Shown: positions 26,963-36,934 of the stretch, in pieces
Numbering within the stretch: position 1 is the first letter of the stretch
How the letters are laid out: each line of letters starts with the position of its first letter
Source: an uncultured Clostridia bacterium
GTDB lineage: Bacteria > Bacillota > Clostridia > TANB77 > CAG-508
DNA: 58,546 nt
Reading direction: 5' to 3'
NCBI GenBank assembly: GCA_947631785.1
Contig: CANRMR010000007.1
Span: forward strand, 1 to 58,546
Translations under genes and position numbers: made by a program
Notes under the pieces: model-generated
The model's input: only the letters and a program-made list of their open reading frames with translations
Told to the model about the DNA's origin: nothing
Databases searched by the model: none

Positions 26963-29705
26963 CTATTCATTTTTTCCATGACAATTTTTATATTTTTTTC
27001 CGCTTCCGGCAAAAGCATGGGTCATTTCTTCGTATTTTTGGCTGTGTATTTACAACAGTTTCTGTTTTTCTATTTCCATCTACATCATTTATATGCTCTA
27101 ATGCTGCATTTGTAATTTGTGCTGTTTGACTACGTTTTATTTCACCTTGTTTATGAATATTTAGTAATATTTTTGTAACATCTATTTTAATATCATTAAT
27201 CATTTGGTCAAACATATCAAATCCTTCTATTCTGTATTGAACTACAGGATCTTTTTGTCCGTAAGCACGAAGTCCGATTCCATCTTTTAGTTCATCCATT
27301 GCATCTATGTGATCCATCCATTTTTGATCTACAACCTTTAGCATAACTACTCTTTCTAATTCACGTAAATCATCTGAGCCGATTTCTTGCTCTTTTTCTT
27401 CATATTTTTCATGCGCTTTTTCTTTTAATTCTTGTGTTAGTTCTTCAACATCTATTTTTTCTTTTTTAATAGATTCTAATTCTTGCACACCTAAAATTGT
27501 TTTTACTTCTTGCATAAATGCTTCTTTATTAATATTTGCTTGTTCTGCTTCGTAATAGCTTTGAACTATTGCTTCTGCAGTAGAATCTATCATATTTATA
27601 ATATTGTCATGTATATTATTGCCATCTAATACTTCTCTTCTTTGTTTATATATAATTTCTCTTTGTGTATTCATAACATCATCAAATTGCAATACATTTT
27701 TACGTATACTAAAGTTTTTACCCTCTACTCTTTTTTGTGCTTTTTCAACTGCATTAGATATCATTTTGGCTTCAATTGGCATATTTTCATCTGCACCTAA
27801 TGTGTTAAATACATTAGTAATCATATCTCCACCAAAAATTTTCATTAAATCATCATCTAATCCAATGTAAAATCTAGATTGTCCAATATCACCTTGACGT
27901 CCACTACGTCCTCTTAACTGATTATCAATTCTTCTAGATTCATGTCGTTCTGTACCAATAATTTTAAGACCACCAGCAGCTATTACTTTTTCTTTTTCTT
28001 CTTTAATAGTTTGGTCATATTTTTCTACTAATTCTTTAAATACTTTTCTTGCTTTTAATATTTCCTCATTATCAGTCTCATTATATGTATTGGCCTCTTC
28101 TATTATTTCTATTGGATACTTTTGTCTTCTCATTTCTTGTTTTGCTAAGAATTCAGAATTTCCTCCTAGCATAATATCTGTACCACGTCCAGCCATATTA
28201 GTTGCAATTGTAACTGCACCATATTTACCAGCTTGCGCTATAATTTCTGCTTCCTTTTCATGATACTTTGCATTTAATACTTCATGCTTAATTCCTTCTT
28301 TTTTAAGAATACTACTTAATTTTTCAGATTTTTCAATAGATACAGTACCTACTAAAACTGGTTGTCCTTTTTTATGGCTTTCTTTAATATCTTCTACAAT
28401 TGCTCTGAATTTTGCTTGCTCATTTTTGTAGATAACATCATTTTCATCTTTTCTAATCATTGGTTTATTAGTAGGAATTTCTATAACATCTAAATTATAT
28501 ATTTCTCTAAATTCTGCTTCTTCTGTCATTGCAGTACCTGTCATTCCAGATAGTTTTTCATACATTCTAAAATAATTTTGGAATGTAATCGTTGCAAGTG
28601 TTTTTGATTCATCTGCAATATGAACATGTTCTTTTGCTTCAATTGCTTGATGAAGACCATTGTTGTATCTTCTTCCATACATGATTCTTCCTGTAAATTC
28701 ATCAATAATTAACACTTCTCCATCTTTAACAATATAGTCTATATCTTTTTTCATAATACCATATGCTCTTAATGCTTGGTTAATATGATGAACTAACTCT
28801 GAATTGTCTAAATCATTTAAATTTTCTAATCTAAATTCTTCTTCTGCTTTCTTTATACCTTTTTGCGTAAGTGAAGCAGACTTTGCTTTTAAGTCTACAA
28901 TATAATCATAATTTTCGTTATCTTCTGCTTGTTCATAGTCTTTTACATCTTCTTCTACAATTACTTTAGCCTGCAATCTTTTAACAAAATCATTTGCTTT
29001 TTTATATAATTCAGAAGATTTATTTGCTCTTCCTGAAATAATTAATGGAGTACGAGCTTCATCAATTAGTATACTATCAATTTCATCGACAATTGCATAA
29101 TTTAGTCCTCTTTGTACTGCTTGCTCTTTATATATAACCATATTATCTCTTAAGTAATCAAATCCAAATTCATTATTTGTACCATAAGTAATATCACAAT
29201 CATATGCTTCCTTTTTTGCCTTTGGATCCATACCACTAATTGCAAGTCCAACTGACATTTTTAAAAATTTATATAATTTTCCCATCCATTCGCTATCTCT
29301 TTTTGCTAAGTAATCGTTTACTGTAACAACATGAACACCTTTTTTAGTTAGGGCATTTAAATAAACAGGTAGTGTTGCAACTAATGTTTTACCTTCACCA
29401 GTTTTCATTTCAGCAATTCTACCTTGATGCAAAATAATACCACCTATTAATTGCACATCAAAATGTCTCATTCCAAGTACTCTTTTTGAAGCTTCTCTAA
29501 CAGTTGCAAAAGCTTCTGGTAATAAGTCATCTAATGTTTCTCCTTCTTCTAATCTTTTTCTAAATTCAATTGTCTTATTTGATAATTCTTCATCAGATAA
29601 TTTCTGCATTGATTCTTCAAGTGCATTTATTTTTTCAACAATTGGCATAACTCTTTTTACTTCTTTTTCGCTGTATCCTCCAAATATTTTACTAAATAAT
29701 CCCAT
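26963..29705 (-). CDS. secA: SecA preprotein translocase ATPase, +1 frameshift at CGG near the 3' end
   Basis: Start at 29705 ([15 protein letters not shown]) with AAGGAGG upstream. DEAD motor: [20 protein letters not shown] (Walker A), [20 protein letters not shown] (DEAD box), GRAGRQ-type [14 protein letters not shown]. In the zero frame the protein ends at 26988 as [11 protein letters not shown]. Skipping the C of the in-frame CGG at 27006-27008 restores [17 protein letters not shown], the canonical C-terminal zinc-binding tail, with a TAG at 26963. The tail binds SecB and lipid in other species. The single extra base is the only defect in 905 codons. The corrected end leaves exactly room for the metK ribosome binding site. 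Confidence 0.95.
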
Positions 29706-29782
29706 TGTTCTACAGTCCTCCTTGTTTAATATAATCTTTTTTATCATATCACTAAAACTAATATTTAGCAATAAAAAATTAA

Positions 29783-29812
29783 AAAAAAATGGAAGTTTAT
29801 ACTTCCATTTGA
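29783..29812 (-). terminator. terminator of spoVT, overlapping its stop codon
   Basis: AATGGAAGT-ATAA-ACTTCCATT followed by eight or more T on the minus strand. The last two sense codons and the TAA sit inside the hairpin. Confidence 0.9.
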
Positions 29813-30351
29813 CTTCCTAAGAAACCTGCAGCAGATTGAACTACTTTAAGCTCTGCTTCTCCCATTTTTTTATTTGGTTCTTTTGAAAGTAATATAACAC
29901 TTCCAATAACATCTCCTTGTGAAATAATAGGATAAACCACTTGAGCATTATATCTTCTTTCTCTATTATCATTTTTTGTAACTGGAATTGCAATTTCGTT
30001 ATTATCTTGACTTGTATATATCTCCTTATCTTCCATTAGTTGTTCTAATTCTTGAGATAAATCTTGTTCTAGAAATTCTTTTTTTGGTCCTCCAGAAACT
30101 GCAATTACTGTATCCTTATCTGTAATACATGCAATATGTCCTGTCGTTTTAGCTAAAGTTTCTGCATATCCTGTTGCAAACTCAGAAAGTTCACCAATTG
30201 GAGAATATTTTTTAAGTATTACTTCTCCTTCTTTATCTGTAAATATTTCTAAAGGGTCTCCCTCTTTAATTCTTAATGTTTTTCTTATTTCCTTAGGAAT
30301 AACAATTCTTCCTAAATCATCAATTCTTCTAACAACACCTGTTGCTTTCAA
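29797..30351 (-). CDS. spoVT: stage V sporulation protein T (AbrB-family regulator)
   Basis: 184 residues. The N-terminal AbrB swapped-hairpin DNA-binding domain ([33 protein letters not shown]) is followed by a GAF-like C-terminal domain (about 55-184). This is the SpoVT architecture and length. It regulates forespore genes late in sporulation. Ribosome binding site AGGAGGG lies upstream. Confidence 0.95.
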   Translation of the reverse strand: MKATGVVRRIDDLGRIVIPKEIRKTLRIKEGDPLEIFTDKEGEVILKKYSPIGELSEFATGYAETLAKTTGHIACITDKDTVIAVSGGPKKEFLEQDLSQELEQLMEDKEIYTSQDNNEIAIPVTKNDNRERRYNAQVVYPIISQGDVIGSVILLSKEPNKKMGEAELKVVQSAAGFLGSQMEV

Positions 30352-30529
30352 TTTTTTCCCTCCTTTTTCAATTTATGTCTACTATTATTGTTGCAAAAAA
30401 GGAAAAAATTATTCATTTTTTGTAAATAATTCATTTTAAAAATAAAATTTAATTTTTACCTATCATTTTACAATATTTTTGCAAAATTTTTATCCTTTAT
30501 TTTCATTTTAATATTTATTAGGGTATGCC

Positions 30530-30566
30530 TTTGTAGATAGGGCAAACAGAGGCGTTTGCCCCTACA
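30530..30566. repeat. palindromic GTAGGGGC repeat
   Basis: Reads gggcaaac-agaggc-gtttgcccctaca on the plus strand. A member of the family scattered through the DGR island. Confidence 0.9.
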
Positions 30567-30634
30567 TTTGTTTTGTTTGGTTTGTTAATTTTTAACATTT
30601 TCTTTTCTTCCTATCATTTACACATTTTTTCTGG

Positions 30635-30827
30635 GCAAAGGTTTTATAAATTTTAAAAATATGTAAACAAGGAATCGAACGAAATTTAAGCCTAGAAATT
30701 CTTATGAAAATTTTTTAGGGAATCTCACCTACTGGTGAGGGCGCTGAAAAATTTTCATTAGAATTTATGCGTAAATTTTCGTAAGTGACGAAGTTTACCA
30801 TTATTTTTAAAATTTATAATCCTTTGC
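30635..30827. repeat. 193-bp fold-back element, copy 0
   Basis: Ends GCAAAGG ... CCTTTGC. The two halves are near-complementary over almost their whole length, giving a ~90-bp imperfect stem capped by a small hairpin CTCACC-TACT-GGTGAG. Full copies recur at 39853-40045 and 57779-57971, with a half copy at 35287-35363. Confidence 0.9.
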
Positions 30828-30991
30828 TTTTGCGATAAATAAAAAATTTTTCTAAAATTTATGTTATTAAAAATAAAATATTTTTTTAATAATTTTTCTA
30901 TTTCTTTCGACAAATTATGATATTTTTTTTATTTTCTTTTTGTTATGATATTTTCAAAATAAAATATATTAAAATAAAGAGGGATAAGATT

Positions 30992-31399
30992 ATGAGTAAA
31001 CTATATAAAAAGTATTTAGAATTAAAATCAAAAAGCACCAATTCTACAACTTTATACCTTTTCAAGTCTGGTATTTTTTATATCTTTTTAGATAAAGATG
31101 CAGAAATTGCTAGTAATTTATTGCATCTAAAGTTAACAAAATTAAATGATAGTATATATAAATGTGGTTTTCCTGCAACACATATTGATAAATACATGCA
31201 AATGTTAGAATTATCTAATTATAATGCTCTGATTATAGATGACACAACAATAACAACACCTACAAATTATTTATTAAATGAAGAACTTAAAGAATTTATA
31301 AATAACTTTCTAAGCAAAGATATAGATTACTTATCTGTATCTGATGCTTATCAATTGTTATATGATACTAAAAAAATATTTATTAAAATAAAAAATTGA
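30992..31399 (+). CDS. DGR accessory protein, MutS-N-terminal-domain-like (MSL)
   Basis: 135 residues from MSKLYKKYLELK, chosen because GAGGGATAAGATT precedes the ATG; the ORF runs back to 30917 without a site. The sequence reads like MutS domain I standing alone: KYLELKSK, LYLFKSGIFYIFLDKDAEIAS, LLHLKLTK, CGFPATHIDKYMQMLELSNYNALI. The mismatch-reading Phe-x-Glu is not recognisable. MutS-like accessory genes are known beside some DGRs. It leads avd and RT in one operon. A role in handling the mutated cDNA or mismatched heteroduplex is an inference. Confidence 0.75.
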   Translation: MSKLYKKYLELKSKSTNSTTLYLFKSGIFYIFLDKDAEIASNLLHLKLTKLNDSIYKCGFPATHIDKYMQMLELSNYNALIIDDTTITTPTNYLLNEELKEFINNFLSKDIDYLSVSDAYQLLYDTKKIFIKIKN

Positions 31400-31459
31400 T
31401 TTTTTTTTTATTAAATTAAATTACAAAGCAATATTCCTAATATAAAACGGAGGTCAAAT

Positions 31460-31855
31460 ATGGTTAAAAATTGTATTAATAATAGTACTAACAATACTAA
31501 CAGCACAGATAGCAATTTAATTATATATCAAAAATATTTAGAATTAATATATTATTCCAACGATTTAGTTAGAAAATATCCTAAATGTGAGCAATTTGCT
31601 CTTGTTAAAGAAATTAAAAATTCATTATACTCTGGTCTAAGGTATATAATGTATGCTATTAAGATGTTTAACAAAGTAGACAAAATAAAATATTTAAATG
31701 AATTAGACATACAATTAAGTCTTTTAAAAGTACATTGTAGATTATCATATAAATATAAATATATTTCTATTCAAAATTATCAAACCTGGAGTAATCATAT
31801 TACAAATATATGTAATATGTTAGGAGGATGGATAAACTCATGCAAAAAAAGATAA
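31460..31855 (+). CDS. avd: Avd-type DGR accessory variability determinant
   Basis: 131 residues. A low-complexity Asn/Thr N-terminus is followed by a compact all-helical domain of about 105 residues (LIIYQKYLELIYYSNDLVRKYPKCEQFALVKEIK is its first half, in parts). Positively charged, with the length and pattern of the four-helix-bundle Avd/S23 family. In other DGRs Avd forms a pentamer that binds RT and template RNA and is needed for cDNA synthesis. Strong site CGGAGG upstream. The end overlaps the RT start. Confidence 0.85.
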   Translation: MVKNCINNSTNNTNSTDSNLIIYQKYLELIYYSNDLVRKYPKCEQFALVKEIKNSLYSGLRYIMYAIKMFNKVDKIKYLNELDIQLSLLKVHCRLSYKYKYISIQNYQTWSNHITNICNMLGGWINSCKKR

Positions 31856-32943
31856 AAAATTGTTTTTATAAAAAATTAACTTTTGAAAAATTACTCCAAG
31901 CTCATAATAGAGCAAAAAAACATAAAACATATAAAGCTGAAGTAATAAAATTTGAATTAAATTTAGAAAATAATTTAATTAATTTGTTAAATACAATAAA
32001 GAATAGAAAATATAGAGTTGGAAAATACCATACCTTTAAAATTTATGAACCAAAAGAAAGAATTATAAAAGCACTACCTTATGTAGACAGAATAGTTCAC
32101 CAATGGTATGTAGAAGAATTTATTAAACCATTTATTCTCCCTAAATTTATTAGTAATTCATATGCATGTTTAGAAAATAAAGGTACACATAAAGCTGCAA
32201 GTAAGGTACAAGAAAATCTGCAAAAATTTAAGAGAAACAATGGTGATTTTTGGATTTTAAAGTGCGATATTAGAAAATTTTTTTATAGTATAAATCCAAA
32301 TATTTTATTTTCTATAATGGAAAAATATATTGCTGATAAAGAATTACTTAATTTTACAAGATTACTTATTTTTGATGGAAGACAAAAAGATGAAACAATT
32401 GGTATTCCAATAGGAAATTATACTAGTCAATATTTTGCAAATATTTATTTAAATGAACTTGATCAATATATTAAAAGAGTTTTAAAAAATACAACATTAG
32501 TACGATATATGGATGATTTTGTTCTTTTAGCTAAAACAAAGCAAGACTGTATTTATTTAAAAAAAGAAATTAGCAACTTTTTAGATAAAAATTTACAATT
32601 ACAATTAAATGATAAATCTAAATACTATCCTTATAAAATGGGAGTAAATTTTTGCGGATATAGAATTTTTTGTACACATAGGTTATTAAGATTAAGCAGT
32701 AAAAAGAAAATTAAAAACAAAGTAAAGAAATGGAACAAAGAATATCATAACAATTGCATAGATTATAAATATGCATTGCAAAGTATTAATTCTTGGCTTG
32801 GACACTCTTCTTTTTGTAATTGTTATAATTTGCAAAACAAAATACTTAATTCATGTGATTTTTTATTTACAGATAAAACATATTCTATAATAACAGATAA
32901 CCTAATAAAAAATATAGAGGAATTTAATAAGAACCTGACATGA
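31840..32943 (+). CDS. DGR reverse transcriptase
   Basis: 367 residues from the second ATG (31840), which is 12 bases after AGGAGG; the ATG at 31828 abuts that site. RT motifs: RIIKALPYVDRIVHQWYVEEF, LKCDIRKFFYSINPN (first catalytic Asp), GIPIGNYTSQYFANIYLNEL (the DGR-specific SQ form of motif 4), VRYMDDFVLL (YMDD active site), NFCGYRIF. The C-terminal thumb ends near LGHSSF. It copies the template repeat RNA with adenine-specific errors. It is convergent with the template and target gene, an uncommon orientation. Confidence 0.95.
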   Translation: MQKKIKNCFYKKLTFEKLLQAHNRAKKHKTYKAEVIKFELNLENNLINLLNTIKNRKYRVGKYHTFKIYEPKERIIKALPYVDRIVHQWYVEEFIKPFILPKFISNSYACLENKGTHKAASKVQENLQKFKRNNGDFWILKCDIRKFFYSINPNILFSIMEKYIADKELLNFTRLLIFDGRQKDETIGIPIGNYTSQYFANIYLNELDQYIKRVLKNTTLVRYMDDFVLLAKTKQDCIYLKKEISNFLDKNLQLQLNDKSKYYPYKMGVNFCGYRIFCTHRLLRLSSKKKIKNKVKKWNKEYHNNCIDYKYALQSINSWLGHSSFCNCYNLQNKILNSCDFLFTDKTYSIITDNLIKNIEEFNKNLT

Positions 32944-33244
32944 AATAGCAAGCAATGCTCGCAGTCGTGTACCCAGAACCTTGTTGTACTTACAATAAGT
33001 AAATTTATGGACAACGCATATAGTTGCCCATAAATTTTATAACTTTGGACGTTCGCCATTTTACTACAAGAACAAAGTTACTGTTAATGTGTTTATGATA
33101 CAAGAACATGCTTATACCAAAGGAAGTAAACTTCTTTGATATAAATCCAGTTGCTACATTTATTGTGTGTAATTTAACTCTCGGTGGTGTCCGTAAACAA
33201 CCACCCATCTGGGACAAGAAACCTTTATGTTTCTTTGTATATCG
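32944..33244 (-). other. candidate DGR RNA spacer downstream of the template repeat
   Basis: 300 bp between TR and the RT stop with no gene. It can form several short hairpins: AATTTATGG..CCATAAATT (33001-33040), CAAAGGAAGT..ACTTCTTTG (33118-33140), GGTGGT..ACCACC (33184-33206). In studied DGRs the RNA 3' of TR is structured and needed for priming. I infer the same here; the proposed RNA is on the minus strand. Confidence 0.5.
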
Positions 33245-33383
33245 AAGTGCTAGGGCACAACCACAACTGGACGGAAACCGATAATTGTTGTTGGCATTGC
33301 CGTTATTGCCATTAGAAGCAAAAACACCAGCATTGCTACTATTCCACCAATTGCCTCCACGTTTCAAGAAAGGTTGCGAAGTA
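33245..33383 (-). repeat. DGR template repeat (TR)
   Basis: 139 bp matching the 3' end of the target gene. In the sense (minus) orientation it carries ten AAY (Asn) codons where the variable repeat is altered: RGGNWWNSSNAGVFASNGNN continuing with GNANNNY. Fifteen of sixteen TR/VR differences are at TR adenines (to T, G or C); the exception is one T-to-G at 33317. Confidence 0.96.
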
Positions 33384-33522
33384 ACAGTTTACTCCCTATA
33401 TATTCAAAACAAGAATAATATATTTTATTATTTCTTGTGTTGATATATCTTACCCGTATTTAATTATTTCTTTATGTATACTCTGTGCCGAAAAAAGGGC
33501 ATAAGTTGCGAGGAAAGATTCA
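33384..33522. other. TR-VR spacer
   Basis: 139 bp between the template and variable repeats, AT-rich and without a gene. No convincing promoter for a separate TR transcript, so TR may be transcribed by read-through from the target gene. Confidence 0.45.
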
Positions 33523-33661
33523 AAGTGCTAGGGCACAACCACAACTGGACGGAAACCGATAACTGTAGTAGGCATTGCCGAGATCGCCATCAGACGCAAA
33601 AACACCAGCACCGCTACTAAACCACCAAAAGCCTCCACGTATCAAGAAAGGTAGCGAAGTA
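33523..33661 (-). repeat. DGR variable repeat (VR) in the 3' end of the target gene
   Basis: Identical to TR apart from 15 changes at template adenines and one other. The ten TR Asn codons became Phe, Phe, Gly, Asp, Asp, Leu, Asn, Tyr, Tyr, Ser. Two further A changes alter Gln to Leu and Lys to Ile upstream. The last 44 bp (the homing side) are identical. Confidence 0.96.
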
Positions 33662-35244
33662 TTACCAATTAGTGCATAGTCGCTATTATAATAACTTCTT
33701 CCATAATCTGCACTTGTAAATGTTTCATTTTTTCCCCATTCATAATTACCATCATTTTTTTTACCATAGTATGAATAATCCTTTATTACTTCATACATTG
33801 CATCTCCTTTTTTGTCTTTCATTAGATTATATCTATCATCTGTTATTTCTTTTCTTGTTTTATTATTTTCTTTTCCTGAATCCCAAAATGTATTATCTTT
33901 TGATTTTTCTTTTTCTGTATCACTTACTTCATACTTATCCCAATATTTTGTGTATTTACTATCTAAATTATTGCTTGGAAATATATCAGTTGTCCCAGAC
34001 CATGATAAATTACTATTTCCATTATCCCAATATGCTGCTACATATTCCCATGCTCCTCCATTTAAATCATATATTCCTGTTTCATTTCCTGTTGTACTTT
34101 GGTTTGTATTTGTTTTGTAATTTTGTCCTGCTGAGTATGAATGGTATTTTGTTGTATTATCACCATTTTCTGTATATGATTGATCTGAATCGCAAAATGC
34201 AGGTACTACTCCATATTGTGAGGCAGATAAATATGCTATTGCTCCCCATTCATTATTTTTTGTTAAGTGTGTATTTGCTGAAGTAGGTAGCCCATAAACA
34301 TTATTATCTTTATTCATATTATAGCAATTTAAAAATGCATTTCCTACTCTTATATATCTCCATGTTTCTGCATTTGGTACAATTTTTATTGTTTTGTTTT
34401 CTATTGTATCGTTATTTGTTGTGGTATTTTTATTTTCTTCCTTCATGCTTGCTTCAAATTTTGCAACCCATATTCCTGTTAGCTTTTCTCCTCCAAATGT
34501 AAATGCTGGGTGTACTATTTTTGGTGTTGCCTGTCCAACTTTTGCATCTTCTGTTTTATAGTCTGTCGGATATGTTTTTGCATTTATGTCTTTGTTTGTT
34601 GTTCCTACTAAAAACGTTACATCTGTTATGTTTTGTGTTGTTCCTTCTCCACTATCTACCTGTTGTTTATATTTTACTATACTGTATGCATATCTTGGTA
34701 TCCATACAAACATACTTCCTAGATCTTTTTCTTCTATAGTTTGTCCTACTGTTGCTTTGGCTTGACCTTCTCCTAAAGTTTCTTTAGTTGTGTATTTTCC
34801 ATCGCTTAACATTACATTTGCCCATTTTTTTCCTTCTTTGTAGCTATACCAATCTTTATCGCTTTCTTCACATATTACCCAGTTTGTTCCATTGTATTTT
34901 ATTGGTATCATTCCTTCTATTAGTTTTGGTTTGTTTACCCCTTCATCTAAATTATATTCTTTTGAGTTTATTCCCTCTAGTTCTCTATATGTGTCGTCTA
35001 AATGCTCTTGTTCTTTTTGGGCTGAGTCTTTGTATTTGTCTACTGCCTCTTTACTTTTTACAAATATTCCATTTTGTCCTAGGGCTAGGTTTAGGCTTAC
35101 TCCGGCTAGGATTATTAGGATAATCACTGTAATTACGAGAGCGACAAGGGTTATTGCGTTTGGGCGGACAGAGGCGTTTGCCCCTACATTTGTTTTGGTA
35201 TTCCTTACGTTTTTTTCTTTTTTTATTTTGTTCGTTTTTAACAT
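33528..35244 (-). CDS. DGR target 1: prepilin-like anchored FGE-fold protein, +1 frameshift at CGG
   Basis: About 571 residues when the C of the in-frame CGG (33556-33558) is skipped; the end becomes YYSYGFRPVVVVP and stops at 33528. Without the skip it reads SYRFPSSCGCALAL to 33520. GFRPV is the expected end of the FGE-sulfatase/C-type-lectin-like fold. N-terminus: basic leader containing an in-frame palindromic repeat (NVGANASVRP), then prepilin-type hydrophobic segment ITLVALVITVIILIILAGVS, helix, and FGE domain (WRYIRVGNAFLNCYN, NNEWGAIAYLSASQYG, GIYDLNGGAWEYVAAY). Surface display with a diversified binding face is inferred. Preceded by the phase-variable leader at 35549-35816. Confidence 0.93.
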
Positions 35245-35286
35245 TTTTCTTCTCCTCCTTGTTTTACAACATTTTTATTTTTTATC

Positions 35287-35363
35287 ATTTTCATTAGAAT
35301 TTATGCGTAAATTTTCGTAAGCGACGAAGTTTATCATTATTTTTAAAATTTATAATCCTTTGC
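35287..35363. repeat. fold-back element, truncated copy 1
   Basis: Only the right half (from TTTTCATTAGAATTTATGCG to CCTTTGC) of the 193-bp element is present. Confidence 0.85.
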
Positions 35364-35432
35364 TTTGCTATAAATAAATAATTTTTCTAAAATTTATGTT
35401 ATTAAAAATATAAGATATTTTTTTGTGGTTTT

Positions 35433-35506
35433 TGGGCAGACAGAGGCGTCTGCCCCTACACCTGTATGATATTTTTTTGTGGATTTCTGGGCACGGTGCC
35501 CCTACA
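35433..35506. repeat. two palindromic GTAGGGGC repeats
   Basis: 35433-35460 has stem GGGCAGAC/GTCTGCCC. 35489-35506 is a short form, GGGCAC/GTGCCC. Both end in cctaca on the plus strand. Confidence 0.88.
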
Positions 35507-35585
35507 TGCACATTTGTTTTTGTACATGCGTTAAATTTTTTAAATGCAAAAATAGAACCAAATTCCATTTTGGCATTTTGATTTT

Positions 35586-35747
<162 letters not shown>

Positions 35748-35787
35748 TTGTTTCTTTCTCCTCTTTTTCTTTCTTTTTATATTTATT

Positions 35788-35816
35788 TTTATATCATAAC
35801 ATTTTGTCTTTTGCAA
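35788..35816 (-). promoter_or_regulatory. promoter of the target 1 leader
   Basis: TTGCAA, 17-bp spacer, TATAAA. The same arrangement is conserved at 40396-40424 and 58374-58402. Confidence 0.8.
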
Positions 35817-35888
35817 TATTTTTGGAAAAAATTTTTTTTGCATTTCTTAATTTTTATTTTAATATTTATTAGGATATGCCTTTGTAGA

Positions 35889-35915
35889 TGGGCAGCAGGG
35901 GCGTCTGCCCCTACA
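35889..35915. repeat. palindromic GTAGGGGC repeat
   Basis: gggcagcaggggcgtctgcccctaca type, just past the stop of the Rpn-like gene. Confidence 0.85.
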
Positions 35916-35923
35916 TGTGTTTT

Positions 35924-36934
35924 TTAAATACCTATTGATAATTTTAATTTTTTAATTTCACTTTTACTTAAACCCGTAATTTCACTTATGTCTTCTATTA
36001 ACATTTTTTTATTTAGCATTTTTTTGGCTGTTTTGCGTTTTTCATTTTTTTCTCCTTGTACAATTCCTTCTGTAATTCCAGCCTCTCTTTCTTTTTCAAA
36101 TTCTTTTATCCAACACTCTCTTGCTGTCATAATGCTATCCCCTCCCTTCCAATCATATTTTTTAATTATCTTGTCTATCTTTTCTTTTTCTAGTCTTGCA
36201 CTTAGTATGTATCTTGTTATGTCTTGCATTTTTTTGGCTTTTTCTTCTGTGTTGCATTCTTTTGCTATTTGTTCTAACACTTCTATTAATTTTTCTTTTG
36301 TTTTGCTTTTTTCTATTAAAAATGCATATGACACTTTACTGTTTAATTTTAGCAACTCTTCATTTGTGTAGTTATTTATGTTTATTATTTTATATTCTAT
36401 ATTTATATAGTTTTTTTGCTCTTTATATTTTATTTCTTTTTCTTTTAGTTTTGTTTCTGCTGTCCATTTTCCTTCTCCTGTATATATTACTATTGGTATT
36501 ATTTTTGGTATTTTATATTCTTTTGTTTTTATTTTTTCTTTATCTATTATATCGTTTAATATTGTTGTGTAATAATTTAATATTCTATATATCATTGAGT
36601 AGTCTATTTTTGATTGGTGTTCTACTAGATAATATATTTCCTTATTTTTTTGTTTGTATAATATGTCTATTTCTTTTGAATAATAGTTTTTTGTTATAAA
36701 TGAGTTTTTTATCTGTTCTACATTGGTTTCTTTTATTTTTTGACTTTCGTTTTCTGCAATAAAGTAATTTATGAATTCACTAAATTCTTTTGGTGTATTT
36801 AGTACATCTTTTATTAGTTTATCATGTGGTTTATTAGTTCCTCCATATTCATATGTTTCTTCTGTTTCTTGCAATATTATTGGTATTAGTTTTTTTCTTA
36901 CTATGTCTTCGTATTTTTCGTATTGTTCGTACAT
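35924..36934 (-). CDS. Rpn/YhgA-type PD-(D/E)XK nuclease (transposase-like)
   Basis: 336 residues. NKPHDKLIKDVLNTPKEF near residue 35, YYSKEIDILYKQKNKEIYYLVEHQSKIDY (Asp and E-x-Q of the PD-(D/E)XK site) near 110, and KIIPIVIYTGEGKW match the YhgA-like/Rpn family. Members cut DNA and promote recA-independent recombination. The C-terminal 60 residues are a Glu/Lys-rich helix ending in a small helix-turn-helix-like tail (LIEDISEITGLSKSEIKKLK). Site AAAGGAGG upstream. It lies among repeats, which fits a role in local rearrangement (inference). Confidence 0.85.
   Translation of the reverse strand: MYEQYEKYEDIVRKKLIPIILQETEETYEYGGTNKPHDKLIKDVLNTPKEFSEFINYFIAENESQKIKETNVEQIKNSFITKNYYSKEIDILYKQKNKEIYYLVEHQSKIDYSMIYRILNYYTTILNDIIDKEKIKTKEYKIPKIIPIVIYTGEGKWTAETKLKEKEIKYKEQKNYINIEYKIININNYTNEELLKLNSKVSYAFLIEKSKTKEKLIEVLEQIAKECNTEEKAKKMQDITRYILSARLEKEKIDKIIKKYDWKGGDSIMTARECWIKEFEKEREAGITEGIVQGEKNEKRKTAKKMLNKKMLIEDISEITGLSKSEIKKLKLSIGI

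Larger units (their letters stand above)
30352..30991. other. non-coding region 5' of the DGR operon
   Basis: No gene. It holds one palindromic GTAGGGGC-type repeat (30530-30566) and a complete 193-bp fold-back element (30635-30827). A possible weak plus-strand promoter (TTGTTA ... TATATT around 30940-30970) precedes the GAGGG site of the first DGR gene. Confidence 0.7.
35245..35548 (-). other. 5' untranslated segment of target 1
   Basis: No gene. Contains the target's GGAGGAG site, a half copy of the fold-back element (35287-35363) and two palindromic repeats (35433-35460, 35489-35506). Confidence 0.7.

Noticed and set aside
26988-27018. metK ORF running upstream to 27018 ([13 protein letters not shown]...)
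   Set aside because: This stretch is the +1 frame of the secA zinc tail; the real metK start at 26934 has its own ribosome binding site and matches the family.
33005-33367. A 120-residue ORF across the template repeat
   Set aside because: It resembles the target protein only within TR; the rest has no start signal and no protein-like composition. TR is non-coding template.
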